5,008 bases of DNA from an uncultured Terriglobales bacterium (GCA_955652845.1 CATPBY010000296.1:1-5008); one strand, 5' to 3'; positions 1 to 5,008 are shown, counted from the first letter of the stretch. The notes: generated from the sequence alone by a model not told the origin. Program-made: numbers and translations.

Positions 1-1359
1 GTAGTAGTTAGCTATGGTCTTGCTGGGAAAGCCGGGAACCGTGATGGGGTAGGGTAATGGATTTATAGTGCCACTTAATGGGTTGCCGGCGCGGTTCAAC
101 CCGATGGTTGCGGCAAACTTGTCTTTGGAACTAAGGTTGAAATCGAATCTGCTGGTCAGTTCGTCGGCGCTGTAAATCTGGTTCAGGCTGGCGGAAAACA
201 CACCGCTGGGTGAGGTTGGAATGAACCCATTTTTGATGTAAGCCTGGGAAACACTGTTGATCTTAGTGGGATCGATAATGGCCTGCGCGGCGTTTCCATT
301 TGGAGTCGCAAAGTATGAGTTCGCCGTCAGGAACGCTGCCACACCCGCGTCGGGAGCCGGATTGCCATTGGCGTCAGTACCGGATTGCGAAAAATCGCCT
401 CTCAGTTCCCGGGGGGTGAAGGTGGGACTTACATCGGGCACAGCCTCAATTTGCCGTTGTCCCTGATACGCTAAAAAGAAAAACATCCGGTCCTTTACGA
501 TGGGTCCGCCCAGCGTCGCTCCGTATTGGTTGCGCTTAAGGTCCAGGCGCGGAAGATGGTTCTGGATGTTAAAAAAGTCGTTGGCGTCCAACACCCTGTT
601 TCTAAAGAATTCAAACAGGCTGCCGTGTAACTGGTTGCTGCCGGACTTGGTGACGACGCTGATGATGCCTCCCCCGTTGCGGCCATACTCGGCCGTGTAA
701 TTGCTGGTAAGCAAACGGAACTCGGCGACCGCGTCGGGATTGGGATCAATAAGGTTGCTGTTATCGAGCAGGTCGTTGTTGAGGCCGCCATCGAGCAGAA
801 ATGTCACAGAATCCGATCGCCCGCCGGCAATGCTGTAGTTCCCCGCGCCGTTGTTGTCGTCATTGCTTTCCGTCACCCCAGGTTGTAGCAGCGCGAGATC
901 GAGCGTATCCCGGCCATTCAAAGGCATGTCGGTGAGTGTGCGTCCCGTCACGGATTGACCCAGAGTCGCATTCACTGTTTCTACAGGAGCTGCCTCGGCT
1001 CCAACTTCGACCGTCTGCTGGGTGGCTCCGACCCCCATCCTGAGATCAATTCTGAGCGACTGGTTGATGAGCAGTTTGTGCTCGTCGCTGACCACGGTGC
1101 GAAAGCCGTCGTGCTCTGCCGTAACTTTATAATTTCCGATGGGCAGCGAGAGCACCTGGAAATAGCCATCCTGATCTGTGGTGGTGTTGCGCCCGATCTG
1201 CGTGGCAGTGTTCGTGACCGTGACGCGGACACTGGGGATTACCGCTCCCTGCGGGTCGTACACCGTTCCGATAACTCTCCCGGTGGCGTCCTGAGACCAG
1301 GCAAGAGCAGGCACAAGAATCAACGTCAGACTGAGCAAAATTAATTTTGAGAACCTCAT
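1..1359 (-). CDS. TonB-dependent receptor, Oar-like, with N-terminal carboxypeptidase-regulatory domain (partial, C-terminus missing)
   Basis: An open frame of 453 codons runs from an ATG at 1359 off the left edge. Residues 1-22 form a signal peptide with a hydrophobic core (LILLSLTLILVPALA) and a likely cut near A20-Q23. Residues 27-108 match a carboxypeptidase-regulatory-like beta-sandwich (GTVYDPQGAVIPSVRVTVTN, then TTTDQDGYFQVLSLPIGNYK). Residues 125-240 form the plug, with MPLNGR at 145-150, FLLDGG at 187-192, PNPDAVAEFR at 206-215 and AEYGRNGGGIISVVTKSG at 223-240. The barrel begins after HGSLFEFFRN (245-254). Acidobacterial relatives are usually about 1000-1200 residues, so roughly 40% is present. 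By family such proteins sit in the outer membrane and import large substrates, often glycans, with TonB energy. The substrate cannot be read here. The start is supported by AGGAG six bases upstream. No frameshift is seen. Confidence 0.93.
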   Translation of the reverse strand, partial: MRFSKLILLSLTLILVPALAWSQDATGRVIGTVYDPQGAVIPSVRVTVTNTATQIGRNTTTDQDGYFQVLSLPIGNYKVTAEHDGFRTVVSDEHKLLINQSLRIDLRMGVGATQQTVEVGAEAAPVETVNATLGQSVTGRTLTDMPLNGRDTLDLALLQPGVTESNDDNNGAGNYSIAGGRSDSVTFLLDGGLNNDLLDNSNLIDPNPDAVAEFRLLTSNYTAEYGRNGGGIISVVTKSGSNQLHGSLFEFFRNRVLDANDFFNIQNHLPRLDLKRNQYGATLGGPIVKDRMFFFLAYQGQRQIEAVPDVSPTFTPRELRGDFSQSGTDANGNPAPDAGVAAFLTANSYFATPNGNAAQAIIDPTKINSVSQAYIKNGFIPTSPSGVFSASLNQIYSADELTSRFDFNLSSKDKFAATIGLNRAGNPLSGTINPLPYPITVPGFPSKTIANYY

Positions 1360-1365
1360 AGGGAA

Positions 1366-1370
1366 CTCCT
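1366..1370 (-). promoter_or_regulatory. Ribosome-binding site of the TonB-dependent receptor
   Basis: On the minus strand AGGAG lies six bases before the ATG at 1359. This fixes the receptor start, and the encoded protein then begins directly with a good signal peptide. Confidence 0.8.
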
Positions 1371-1381
1371 GCACGCTGCGG

Positions 1382-1392
1382 TCACAGTGTGA
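1382..1392. promoter_or_regulatory. Perfect 11-base palindrome in the receptor leader, candidate operator
   Basis: TCACAGTGTGA is a perfect inverted repeat (TCACA, one central base, TGTGA) 23 bases upstream of the receptor start. A second, imperfect palindrome, GTTAGCGCCAAC at 1428-1439 (10 of 12 positions symmetric), lies further upstream. Their position suits a repressor or activator site, but palindromes this short also arise by chance and I cannot name a regulator. Confidence 0.3.
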
Positions 1393-1484
1393 AATTCAAC
1401 TTTTCGGAACACGGCTGGTGATGGAAAGTTAGCGCCAACACAGGCCCGACTCTAACTTACCGGGATCGATAAGATGGGCGAACT

Positions 1485-1500
1485 CCCCGCGGGTGCGGGG
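1485..1500. repeat. Isolated GC-rich hairpin resembling a type I-E CRISPR repeat core
   Basis: CCCCGC (1485-1490) and GCGGGG (1495-1500) form a perfect 6-bp stem around the loop GGGT. With its flanks (GAACT before; GAAACCG at 1505-1511 after) it resembles the family of type I-E repeats, which share a CCCCGC...GCGGGG stem and a GAACCG-like end. Here the spacing after the stem is longer by a few bases and only one copy exists in the window, so it is recorded as a hairpin, not as an array. Confidence 0.55.
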
Positions 1501-1562
1501 CGCAGAAACCGCGATATCTCTGGCCAATGGCGAAATCTCCAGGCACTCGGAAAGTGCCCAGA

Positions 1563-1591
1563 ATGTTGTCAGAGAGGATGCACGAAGTCAA
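1563..1591 (-). promoter_or_regulatory. Possible sigma-70-type promoter for the receptor gene
   Basis: Read on the minus strand, TTGACT (1586-1591) is followed after 17 bases by CAACAT (1563-1568). The -35 box matches the consensus at five of six positions, the -10 box at only three, although it keeps the important second A and final T. It would give a leader of about 190 bases before the receptor start. The call is weak because it rests on box similarity alone. Confidence 0.22.
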
Positions 1592-1613
1592 TCACGATTT
1601 TGCGGTCTACCGC

Positions 1614-1650
1614 GCAGCTTTCGGTTTTCTTGGGCAGCTTTGCGGTTAAG
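1614..1650. repeat. Short imperfect direct repeat, 20-base period
   Basis: GCAGCTTTCGGTTTT (from 1614) is repeated 20 bases later as GCAGCTTTGCGGTTAA (from 1634). The 8-base block GCAGCTTT is identical in both, and TTGCGGT also occurs at 1600-1606 and 1640-1646. It could be a remnant of a decayed sequence or a pair of protein-binding sites. Nothing distinguishes these. Confidence 0.4.
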
Positions 1651-1699
1651 ACTATGTTGATGGCACCCCACCAAAATCTTAGGCCGCAAAGGCGAAAAC

Positions 1700-1843
1700 G
1701 TAGGGACAGCTGCCCTCGGCTCTCCGGCTGAGCAAAGCTCAGCTTGTTTTTGCCGGCTGGAACGAAAATTCCAAAGGTTCATCGAAGGGTGAGCGCATTT
1801 GTCGCCTTTCAGGCGACTGGGCAGTCGACGCGGCTGTCCCTGC
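1700..1843. repeat. Multi-hairpin intergenic element with terminal inverted repeats (REP- or MITE-like)
   Basis: The ends are imperfect inverted repeats: GTAGGGACAGCTGC at 1700-1713 against GCGGCTGTCCCTGC at 1830-1843, 12 of 14 positions pairing. Between them lie a chain of smaller stems: GGACAGC/GCTCTCC (1704-1725, one mismatch), GCTGAGC-AAA-GCTCAGC (1727-1743, perfect 7 bp), TGGAA/TTCCA (1758-1773), GTCGCCT-TTC-AGGCGAC (1801-1817, perfect 7 bp), and an overlapping alternative CGACTG-GG-CAGTCG (1814-1827). No protein is encoded. The architecture resembles dispersed palindromic repeats or non-autonomous transposon remnants. Whether it recurs in the genome cannot be seen here, and I found no clear target-site duplication. 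It lies directly downstream of the HEAT-repeat gene, where it could also stabilise or end that transcript. Confidence 0.55.
1726..1751 (+). terminator. Terminator-shaped hairpin inside the multi-hairpin element
   Basis: The perfect stem GCTGAGC/GCTCAGC with loop AAA can be extended by a G-T pair and is followed by TTGTTTTT at 1744-1751, the form of an intrinsic terminator on the plus strand. No plus-strand gene lies upstream in the window, so its function is doubtful. It may just be part of the repeat element or block antisense transcription towards the HEAT-repeat gene. Confidence 0.3.
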
Positions 1844-1878
1844 AAATGAGGTAGAGACTGAGACGGAACGGTGGCTGA

Positions 1879-2850
1879 TTAATTCCTGCGATCGCCGGCG
1901 TACCAGTTTTTCCAGGCGACGGCATCATCCGGCAGATTCTGGCTGGAGATGTCACGCAGCGCGTGGAAAACCCAGGTGTGAGTCTGCGCATCCAGGGAGG
2001 CGTCACTGGCATAGTTTAGGAGTTCGGGCAATGCGCTGCGACGCTGAGCCAGAGTAAACATGCCGGAAGATGCCAAACTGCAGGCAGCGCGCTCGCGCAC
2101 CATGGGCGAAGGATCATCGTGGAACACCTGCAGCAGCGGAGCAATGGACTGGTCAGTGCCCAGATAGGCGAGCCCTTCCACCGCCCAGTGCCGCAACTCA
2201 GGATCTTCGTCGCGCAAATGGCTGACCAGTATCTGATTTGCGCGCTGAGGATCGACGCCGCGGTTACCTAGTAAGCCAAGCTTCCACAACGCCCATATGC
2301 GCTGTGATTGCGTGCCTGATTCCGATTGACGCGCCAGCAGATCGACACTCGCCGGCGTTTTATGTACGCCTAAAGCCGCAAGGTCGACCTCGACCGCCGC
2401 AGTCCGCACATGCATATCGCTGACATTGAAAGCTTCGTTAATTAAACCATTCAGCTTGGAGTTGAGCCGCAGCTGACCGCGCCATCGCTCGGCGGCGATT
2501 GCGATTTGATCACTCGCCCCATCATCGTGATTGAGCGCGCGTTGCAGCAGGAGCTCTGCCTGCTGCTGGGGGTTGAGCCGGTTGAGATCATGTTCTGAGA
2601 TCGCTTGCTGAGACCGTGCTGCCGGCTTTGCATGTACGGCCATGAAATGCCCAATTCCAGCCCAACCTTCCCGGGCCATACCTGTTGCCAGTGGCATCGC
2701 AAAAATAATTCCGGTCGCCACGGCGAGCAGAACACGCCAGCTTGCCGCCTGCGGATCAAGCGATCGGTCGGGCTTTAGGTCGGAGCCCGGCCCGACAGAG
2801 CCATAGTCTGGCGTCGTTTTCTGGCGCGGATCTCCCTCCCAGGAATGCAT
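1879..2850 (-). CDS. Membrane-anchored HEAT-repeat protein
   Basis: A 323-residue protein of unknown specific role. Residues 39-58 are a single hydrophobic segment (WRVLLAVATGIIFAMPLATG) after a polar 38-residue N-terminus. It is more likely a membrane anchor than a cleaved signal peptide because no clear cut site follows. Residues 80-180 are helical and glutamine- and alanine-rich. From about 183 come tandem helical pairs of HEAT type: QRIWALWKLGLLG, then ELRHWAVEGLAYLG (218-231), VRERAACSLASSG (251-263) and a last helix HTWVFHALRDIS (291-302). The sequence ends with a DDAVAWKNWYAG tail. HEAT repeats mediate protein-protein contacts, and no catalytic motif is visible. The ATG at 2850 has no good Shine-Dalgarno sequence. 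A GGGAGGGAG run falls inside codons 4-7 but has no start codon after it, and the next in-frame ATG is inside the membrane segment. The gene is divergent from the propeller gene. Confidence 0.85.
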   Translation of the reverse strand: MHSWEGDPRQKTTPDYGSVGPGSDLKPDRSLDPQAASWRVLLAVATGIIFAMPLATGMAREGWAGIGHFMAVHAKPAARSQQAISEHDLNRLNPQQQAELLLQRALNHDDGASDQIAIAAERWRGQLRLNSKLNGLINEAFNVSDMHVRTAAVEVDLAALGVHKTPASVDLLARQSESGTQSQRIWALWKLGLLGNRGVDPQRANQILVSHLRDEDPELRHWAVEGLAYLGTDQSIAPLLQVFHDDPSPMVRERAACSLASSGMFTLAQRRSALPELLNYASDASLDAQTHTWVFHALRDISSQNLPDDAVAWKNWYAGDRRN

Positions 2851-2935
2851 GCCAGGAGTTTAGGTTCTTGAATGAATGAGGTAAAGTTACGGTAGAGTAC
2901 TTTCGTCATTACCTTGGAAAAGCGAGGCTATGCCA
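2851..2935. promoter_or_regulatory. Divergent promoter region with inverted repeat
   Basis: These 85 bases must carry the start signals of both flanking genes unless transcription comes from further inside them. AGGTAA (2879-2884) is mirrored by TTACCT (2909-2914). Within this lie GTAAAGTTAC (2881-2890) and GTAGAGTAC (2892-2900), each with symmetric ends. For the plus strand, TTGAAT (2868-2873) and TAGAGT (2893-2898) resemble -35 and -10 boxes but are 19 bases apart, longer than ideal. If that promoter is real, the -10 box lies within the inverted repeat, as expected of an operator. No regulator gene is nearby. GAGG at 2924-2927 is the ribosome-binding site of the propeller gene. Confidence 0.4.
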
Positions 2936-3967
2936 ATGAAGCATTTGTACGCCCCAACTGCGCGCGTAATCCTGGTTACCTTACTCCTGATTGGCCTGGC
3001 GCTGGCCGCCGGCAGCGGTTATCACGTGATAAAAACCTACAAATTGGGGGGAGACGGGGGCTGGGATTACCTTACGCTCGATAGCGCATCGCGACGACTC
3101 TACATTTCGCGGGCGACACACGTCATGGTCATAGACGCGGACTCGGGAAAATCGGTGGGAGATATTACGGACACTCCCGGCGTTCACGGCATTGCGCTTG
3201 CTCCGGAGTTGGGCCGCGGCTTCGTCAGCAATGGCCGCGAGGGCACGATCAGCATCTTCGAATTGGATTCGCTGAAGCCGCTGGGAAAGATCAAGGCCGG
3301 AGACAATCCGGACGCCATCCTTTATGACCCCGCGAGCAAGCACGTGTTTGCATTCAACGGCAAAAGTCACGATGCGACCGCTATCGATGCCGCCAAGGGC
3401 ACCGTCCTCGGCACCATAAAGCTGGATGGCAAGCCCGAGTTTGCCGTCAGCGATGAAAAAGGCGGCGTGTTTGTAAATATTGAAGACAAAAACGAGTTGA
3501 CTTCTTTGGACCCGAACAAGCTGGAAGTGAAAGCGCGCTGGCCAATGCCGGGATGTGATGAGCCCAGCGGACTGGCGATCGATCTCAAGAACCGCCGCTT
3601 ATTTGCCGGTTGCGGCAACAAAGTCATGCCGATTGTGGATGCCGATAGCGGCAAGGTTGTCAGCACCCAGCCCATCTGTGAAGGAGTGGACGCGACTGCA
3701 TTCGACGCCGATAACGGGCTGGCGTTCGCTTCCTGCGGAGACGGCAATCTGACGGTCATCCGCCAGGATTCTGCGGATAAATACAGCGTGGCAGATACTG
3801 TGCCCACAAAAAAGGGGGCGCGCACTTTGGCGCTGGATTCAAAAACCCATCAGGTTTTTGTAGTGACAGCGGACTTCGGCCCACGCCCCGCGCCTACCGC
3901 AGACCAGCCGCGCCCGCGCCCCCCGGTCCTGCCTGACAGTTTCGTGGTGCTGGTGGTGGGAAAGTAG
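2936..3967 (+). CDS. Secreted YncE/YVTN-family seven-bladed beta-propeller protein
   Basis: A 343-residue protein with a signal peptide (residues 1-25, core VILVTLLLIGLALAA). Seven propeller-blade units follow, each shaped like 'x-LALD-x-R-x-LFVS-x-DADSGK-V': they begin near 43 (WDYLTLDSASRRLYIS), 83 (VHGIALAPELGRGFVSNG), 125, 167, 210 (PSGLAIDLKNRRLFAGCG), 251 and 296 (RTLALDSKTHQVFVV). Seven blades are normal for this fold. Cysteines at 207, 226, 248 and 267 could form disulfides, in keeping with export. A proline-rich loop (GPRPAPTADQPRPRPP, 315-330) interrupts the last blade before the closing strand. The family is known for periplasmic or surface propellers, some binding ligands or DNA, and no enzyme activity is evident. 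I chose the ATG at 2936 because GAGG lies eight bases upstream. An in-frame ATG at 2930 would add two residues and is only two bases from GAGG. Confidence 0.88.
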   Translation: MKHLYAPTARVILVTLLLIGLALAAGSGYHVIKTYKLGGDGGWDYLTLDSASRRLYISRATHVMVIDADSGKSVGDITDTPGVHGIALAPELGRGFVSNGREGTISIFELDSLKPLGKIKAGDNPDAILYDPASKHVFAFNGKSHDATAIDAAKGTVLGTIKLDGKPEFAVSDEKGGVFVNIEDKNELTSLDPNKLEVKARWPMPGCDEPSGLAIDLKNRRLFAGCGNKVMPIVDADSGKVVSTQPICEGVDATAFDADNGLAFASCGDGNLTVIRQDSADKYSVADTVPTKKGARTLALDSKTHQVFVVTADFGPRPAPTADQPRPRPPVLPDSFVVLVVGK

Positions 3968-3997
3968 GTGCGAGACTCGGACGCGATAGGATTGGGG

Positions 3998-4058
3998 GGC
4001 ATGCTTCAATGCCAGGTTGTGCGCCCAGCGCGGGTTAGTTCCGCAAGCAAACTCGCGC
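3998..4058 (+). terminator. Two stem-loops downstream of the propeller gene
   Basis: GGCAT/ATGCC (3998-4002 and 4009-4013, loop GCTTCA) is a 5-bp hairpin 30 bases after the stop. GCGCGGGTT (4028-4036) pairs with AACTCGCGC (4050-4058) over nine positions including one G-T. Neither is followed by a run of T on the plus strand, so a classical intrinsic terminator is not shown. They may end or protect the propeller transcript, with the plus-strand form of the 4091-4121 hairpin as a further stop. Confidence 0.35.
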
Positions 4059-4082
4059 CGTAGCTGCGCTTGCTTTGGCAGC

Positions 4083-4121
4083 AAAAGAATGTGGCTGGCA
4101 ACTTCAAGAGTTCCCAGCCAC
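4083..4121 (-). terminator. Intrinsic terminator of the minus-strand gene 4151-4732
   Basis: GTGGCTGG (4091-4098) and CCAGCCAC (4114-4121) form a perfect 8-bp stem. Beyond a single C-C mismatch it continues with AACT/AGTT and a five-base loop. On the minus strand the stem is followed by ATTCTTTT. It starts 30 bases after the stop codon of the gene, the expected place. In the other direction the downstream bases are less T-rich, so it may be only partly bidirectional for the convergent propeller gene. Confidence 0.65.
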
Positions 4122-4150
4122 CTGAGGAAAACGCTCTCTTCTCTACACTG

Positions 4151-4732
4151 CTACATCACAACGTTGATTACGATGCTGACGCCAGGGTGCATTAGGTCGA
4201 ACAGGTAATACTGATCATCGATGTAGTCCACGTAGACGTCGTCCGTGTACTGCCATTCTGCCGGCCAAGGATCGACGATCACGAAGGAATAACCGGCGTA
4301 CTGAAACTGTGGCTGGCCTTCGACCACCGTCGGACGGCTGATGCGGAAGGTGTGCTGTTTGCCAAAACTGGCCCGGAACTTCTCCTCCGGAATCCGTCCG
4401 CCTTTGCCGCGGCCCTGCATCTGCTGCTCGCCGCGACCATGATCTACGGGCCGGGCTTGGTCTCCATGCTTTTCCCGTTCGGTCCGTTCTTCCTGCTTTC
4501 CCGGCTGGCTTCGTTCATCCTGCCGCTCTGTCCTCGCTCTGTCTTCCTGCCTCTCGGGCTTGGCCTCGTCACGTTTCTCCGGCTTAGCCCGGTCCTCCTG
4601 CCGCTCGGGTTTTGCTTGCTCTTCCCGCTGCGGCTGCTTTTCTTCTTCCTGTCGCTCCTGAGCGTAAGTGAAAACCGTGGCGCCAAGACACATCAACAGT
4701 GCTGCGATTCCAATCATTCTCATTGTCTTCAT
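4151..4732 (-). CDS. Secreted protein with charged repetitive linker and aromatic C-terminal domain, function unknown
   Basis: A 193-residue protein. Residues 1-24 are a signal peptide (MKTMRM, then IGIAALLMCLGATVFTYA) with a likely cut before Q25. Residues 25-110 are almost wholly E, R, K, Q, D and P, with KPERQEDRA twice (41-49 and 58-66), and are predicted to be disordered. After a glycine-rich stretch (GRGKGGRIP, 107-115) a compact domain of about 75 residues follows, with HTFRISRP (127-134), FQYAGYSFVIVDPWPAEW (143-160) and DDVYVDYIDDQYYLFDLMHPG (164-184). I recognise the general style of a C-terminal domain seen in exported acidobacterial proteins but no named function. No catalytic residues can be proposed. 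The ATG at 4732 is preferred over one at 4747 because GGAGG lies eight bases before it and the signal peptide then starts MKT. The gene converges with the propeller gene and ends before a clear terminator. Confidence 0.82.
   Translation of the reverse strand: MKTMRMIGIAALLMCLGATVFTYAQERQEEEKQPQREEQAKPERQEDRAKPEKRDEAKPERQEDRARTERQDERSQPGKQEERTEREKHGDQARPVDHGRGEQQMQGRGKGGRIPEEKFRASFGKQHTFRISRPTVVEGQPQFQYAGYSFVIVDPWPAEWQYTDDVYVDYIDDQYYLFDLMHPGVSIVINVVM
4535..4612 (-). repeat. Coding repeat, two copies of KPERQEDRA with 17-residue period
   Basis: Residues 41-49 and 58-66 of the secreted protein are identical in amino acids. Their 27-base coding segments (4586-4612 and 4535-4561) differ at six positions, all synonymous (for example CGG against AGA for arginine). 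Degenerate further units (TERQDER, KQEERTER) follow. The repeat also opens a long spurious frame on the opposite strand. Confidence 0.75.
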
Positions 4733-4740
4733 AGGCGATG

Positions 4741-4745
4741 CCTCC
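4741..4745 (-). promoter_or_regulatory. Ribosome-binding site deciding the start at 4732
   Basis: GGAGG on the minus strand lies eight bases before the ATG at 4732. The alternative ATG at 4747 overlaps this motif (ATGGAGG) and has only AT-rich sequence without a ribosome-binding site upstream, so the shorter protein is favoured. Confidence 0.75.
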
Positions 4746-4747
4746 AT

Positions 4748-5008
4748 CGCAAATTTTTTGCCCTAACCATACGATTTGCTTGCTGGAATCTGACTGTACA
4801 AAGATCCCAGCGAAGGGTAGATGTCGATTCGGAAACGCAGGATGCCCCGTGCCCGAGAAAAAACGGGGGCACAAGATCATGCATGTGGCCGCGCGGGACG
4901 TCCACCTGGTGATGAAGTCCCATGCTTCGTAGAATCCGCGACGCATAAGCCATCCAGTTTTCTGAGAGTCAATTTACGTCGAACTGCTCCTGGTGGAGCG
5001 CAGGATCA
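4748..5008. other. Upstream region without a supported gene
   Basis: The region should hold the promoter of the minus-strand secreted protein, but I find no good pair of boxes; TATGGT near 4767-4772 on the minus strand is only a weak -10 candidate. A hairpin GTGCCC/GGGCAC (4849-4872) has an A-rich loop, with an alternative CCCCG/CGGGG pairing. A small hairpin GCTCC-TGGT-GGAGC lies at 4985-4998. The open frames here (4738-4932 plus, 4729-4953 and 4584-4946 minus) lack ribosome-binding sites and domain character. Confidence 0.5.

Larger units (their letters stand above)
1360..1878. other. 519-base intergenic region without a convincing gene
   Basis: The region separates the stop of the HEAT-repeat gene from the start of the receptor gene, both on the minus strand. 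The only open frames are about 85 codons (1474-1731 plus, 1588-1845 minus). Both lack a plausible ribosome-binding site, overlap each other, and encode arginine- and proline-rich sequence without domain character. The second runs straight through the hairpin element at 1700-1843. The region instead holds the receptor's upstream signals, a strong isolated hairpin at 1485-1500, a short direct repeat at 1614-1650 and the multi-hairpin element, all listed separately. Confidence 0.7.

Noticed and set aside
955..1344. Plus-strand open frame of 129 codons
   Set aside because: It lies opposite the receptor's signal peptide, regulatory domain and start of the plug, which are clearly coding on the minus strand, and it has no recognisable domain.
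1480..1511. CRISPR array
   Set aside because: Only one repeat-like unit is present. No second copy is found at 25-45 bases spacing on either side and there is no cas gene in the window.
1474..1845. Two intergenic open frames of 85 codons on opposite strands
   Set aside because: They overlap each other and the hairpin element, have no ribosome-binding site and encode arginine- and proline-rich sequence without similarity to a known fold.
3367..3825. Minus-strand open frame of 152 codons
   Set aside because: It is a reverse shadow of the propeller gene, whose blade repeats are evident on the plus strand.
4352..4912. Long plus-strand open frame of 186 codons opposite the secreted-protein gene
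   Set aside because: It is leucine- and proline-rich low-complexity sequence produced by reading the E/R/K/Q repeats backwards, and it has no ribosome-binding site. The minus-strand frame has a signal peptide, GGAGG and a terminator.
4584..4946. Minus-strand open frame of 120 codons overlapping the start of the secreted protein
   Set aside because: It runs in another frame through the signal-peptide region, lacks a ribosome-binding site and shows no domain character. It is an out-of-frame shadow extended into non-coding DNA.
4729..4953. Minus-strand frame of 74 codons ending at the start of the secreted protein (possible small upstream gene)
   Set aside because: No Shine-Dalgarno sequence precedes its ATG (AGAAAACTGG), it overlaps the true ribosome-binding site, and its composition looks like translated non-coding DNA.
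4969..5007. Possible C-terminal tail (DPALHQEQFDVN, then stop) of a minus-strand gene entering from the right edge
   Set aside because: Twelve codons are too few to judge, and another frame is also open for eleven codons. The sequence beyond 5008 would be needed.

Overview
The window looks like chromosomal DNA from a member of the Acidobacteriota, most likely class Terriglobia. The main reason is the truncated gene at the left edge. It encodes an Oar-like outer-membrane receptor with an N-terminal carboxypeptidase-regulatory domain, a TonB plug and the PNPDAVAEFR / AEYGRNGGGIISVVTKSG signature, a family greatly expanded in that phylum. The YncE-type propeller with a proline-rich tail, a membrane-anchored HEAT-repeat protein, moderate-to-high GC content and wide, hairpin-rich intergenic spaces fit the same assignment. 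The taxonomy is inferred from protein style; no marker gene is present.

Layout from left to right: (1) 1-1359, minus strand, the N-terminal 453 residues of a TonB-dependent receptor cut by the window edge. (2) 1360-1878, a 519-base gap without a convincing gene. It holds a ribosome-binding site and a small palindrome for the receptor gene, an isolated CRISPR-repeat-like hairpin, a short direct repeat, and a 144-base element built of several hairpins between imperfect terminal inverted repeats. (3) 1879-2850, minus strand, a HEAT-repeat protein with one membrane segment. (4) 2851-2935, a compact divergent promoter region. (5) 2936-3967, plus strand, a secreted seven-bladed YncE/YVTN-like propeller. 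(6) 3968-4150, a convergent intergenic region with three hairpins, one of them a good terminator for the minus strand. (7) 4151-4732, minus strand, a secreted protein of unknown function with a long charged repetitive linker and a compact aromatic C-terminal domain. (8) 4733-5008, upstream sequence with no supported gene.

No two genes form an obvious operon: strand order is minus, minus (519 bases apart), plus, minus. The common theme is the cell envelope, since all four products carry a signal peptide or membrane segment. Nothing shows that they work in one pathway. I found no defence system, complete mobile element, RNA gene or biosynthetic cluster. The most unusual items are the multi-hairpin intergenic element, the lone CRISPR-repeat-like hairpin, and the charged repeat whose two copies differ only at synonymous positions.
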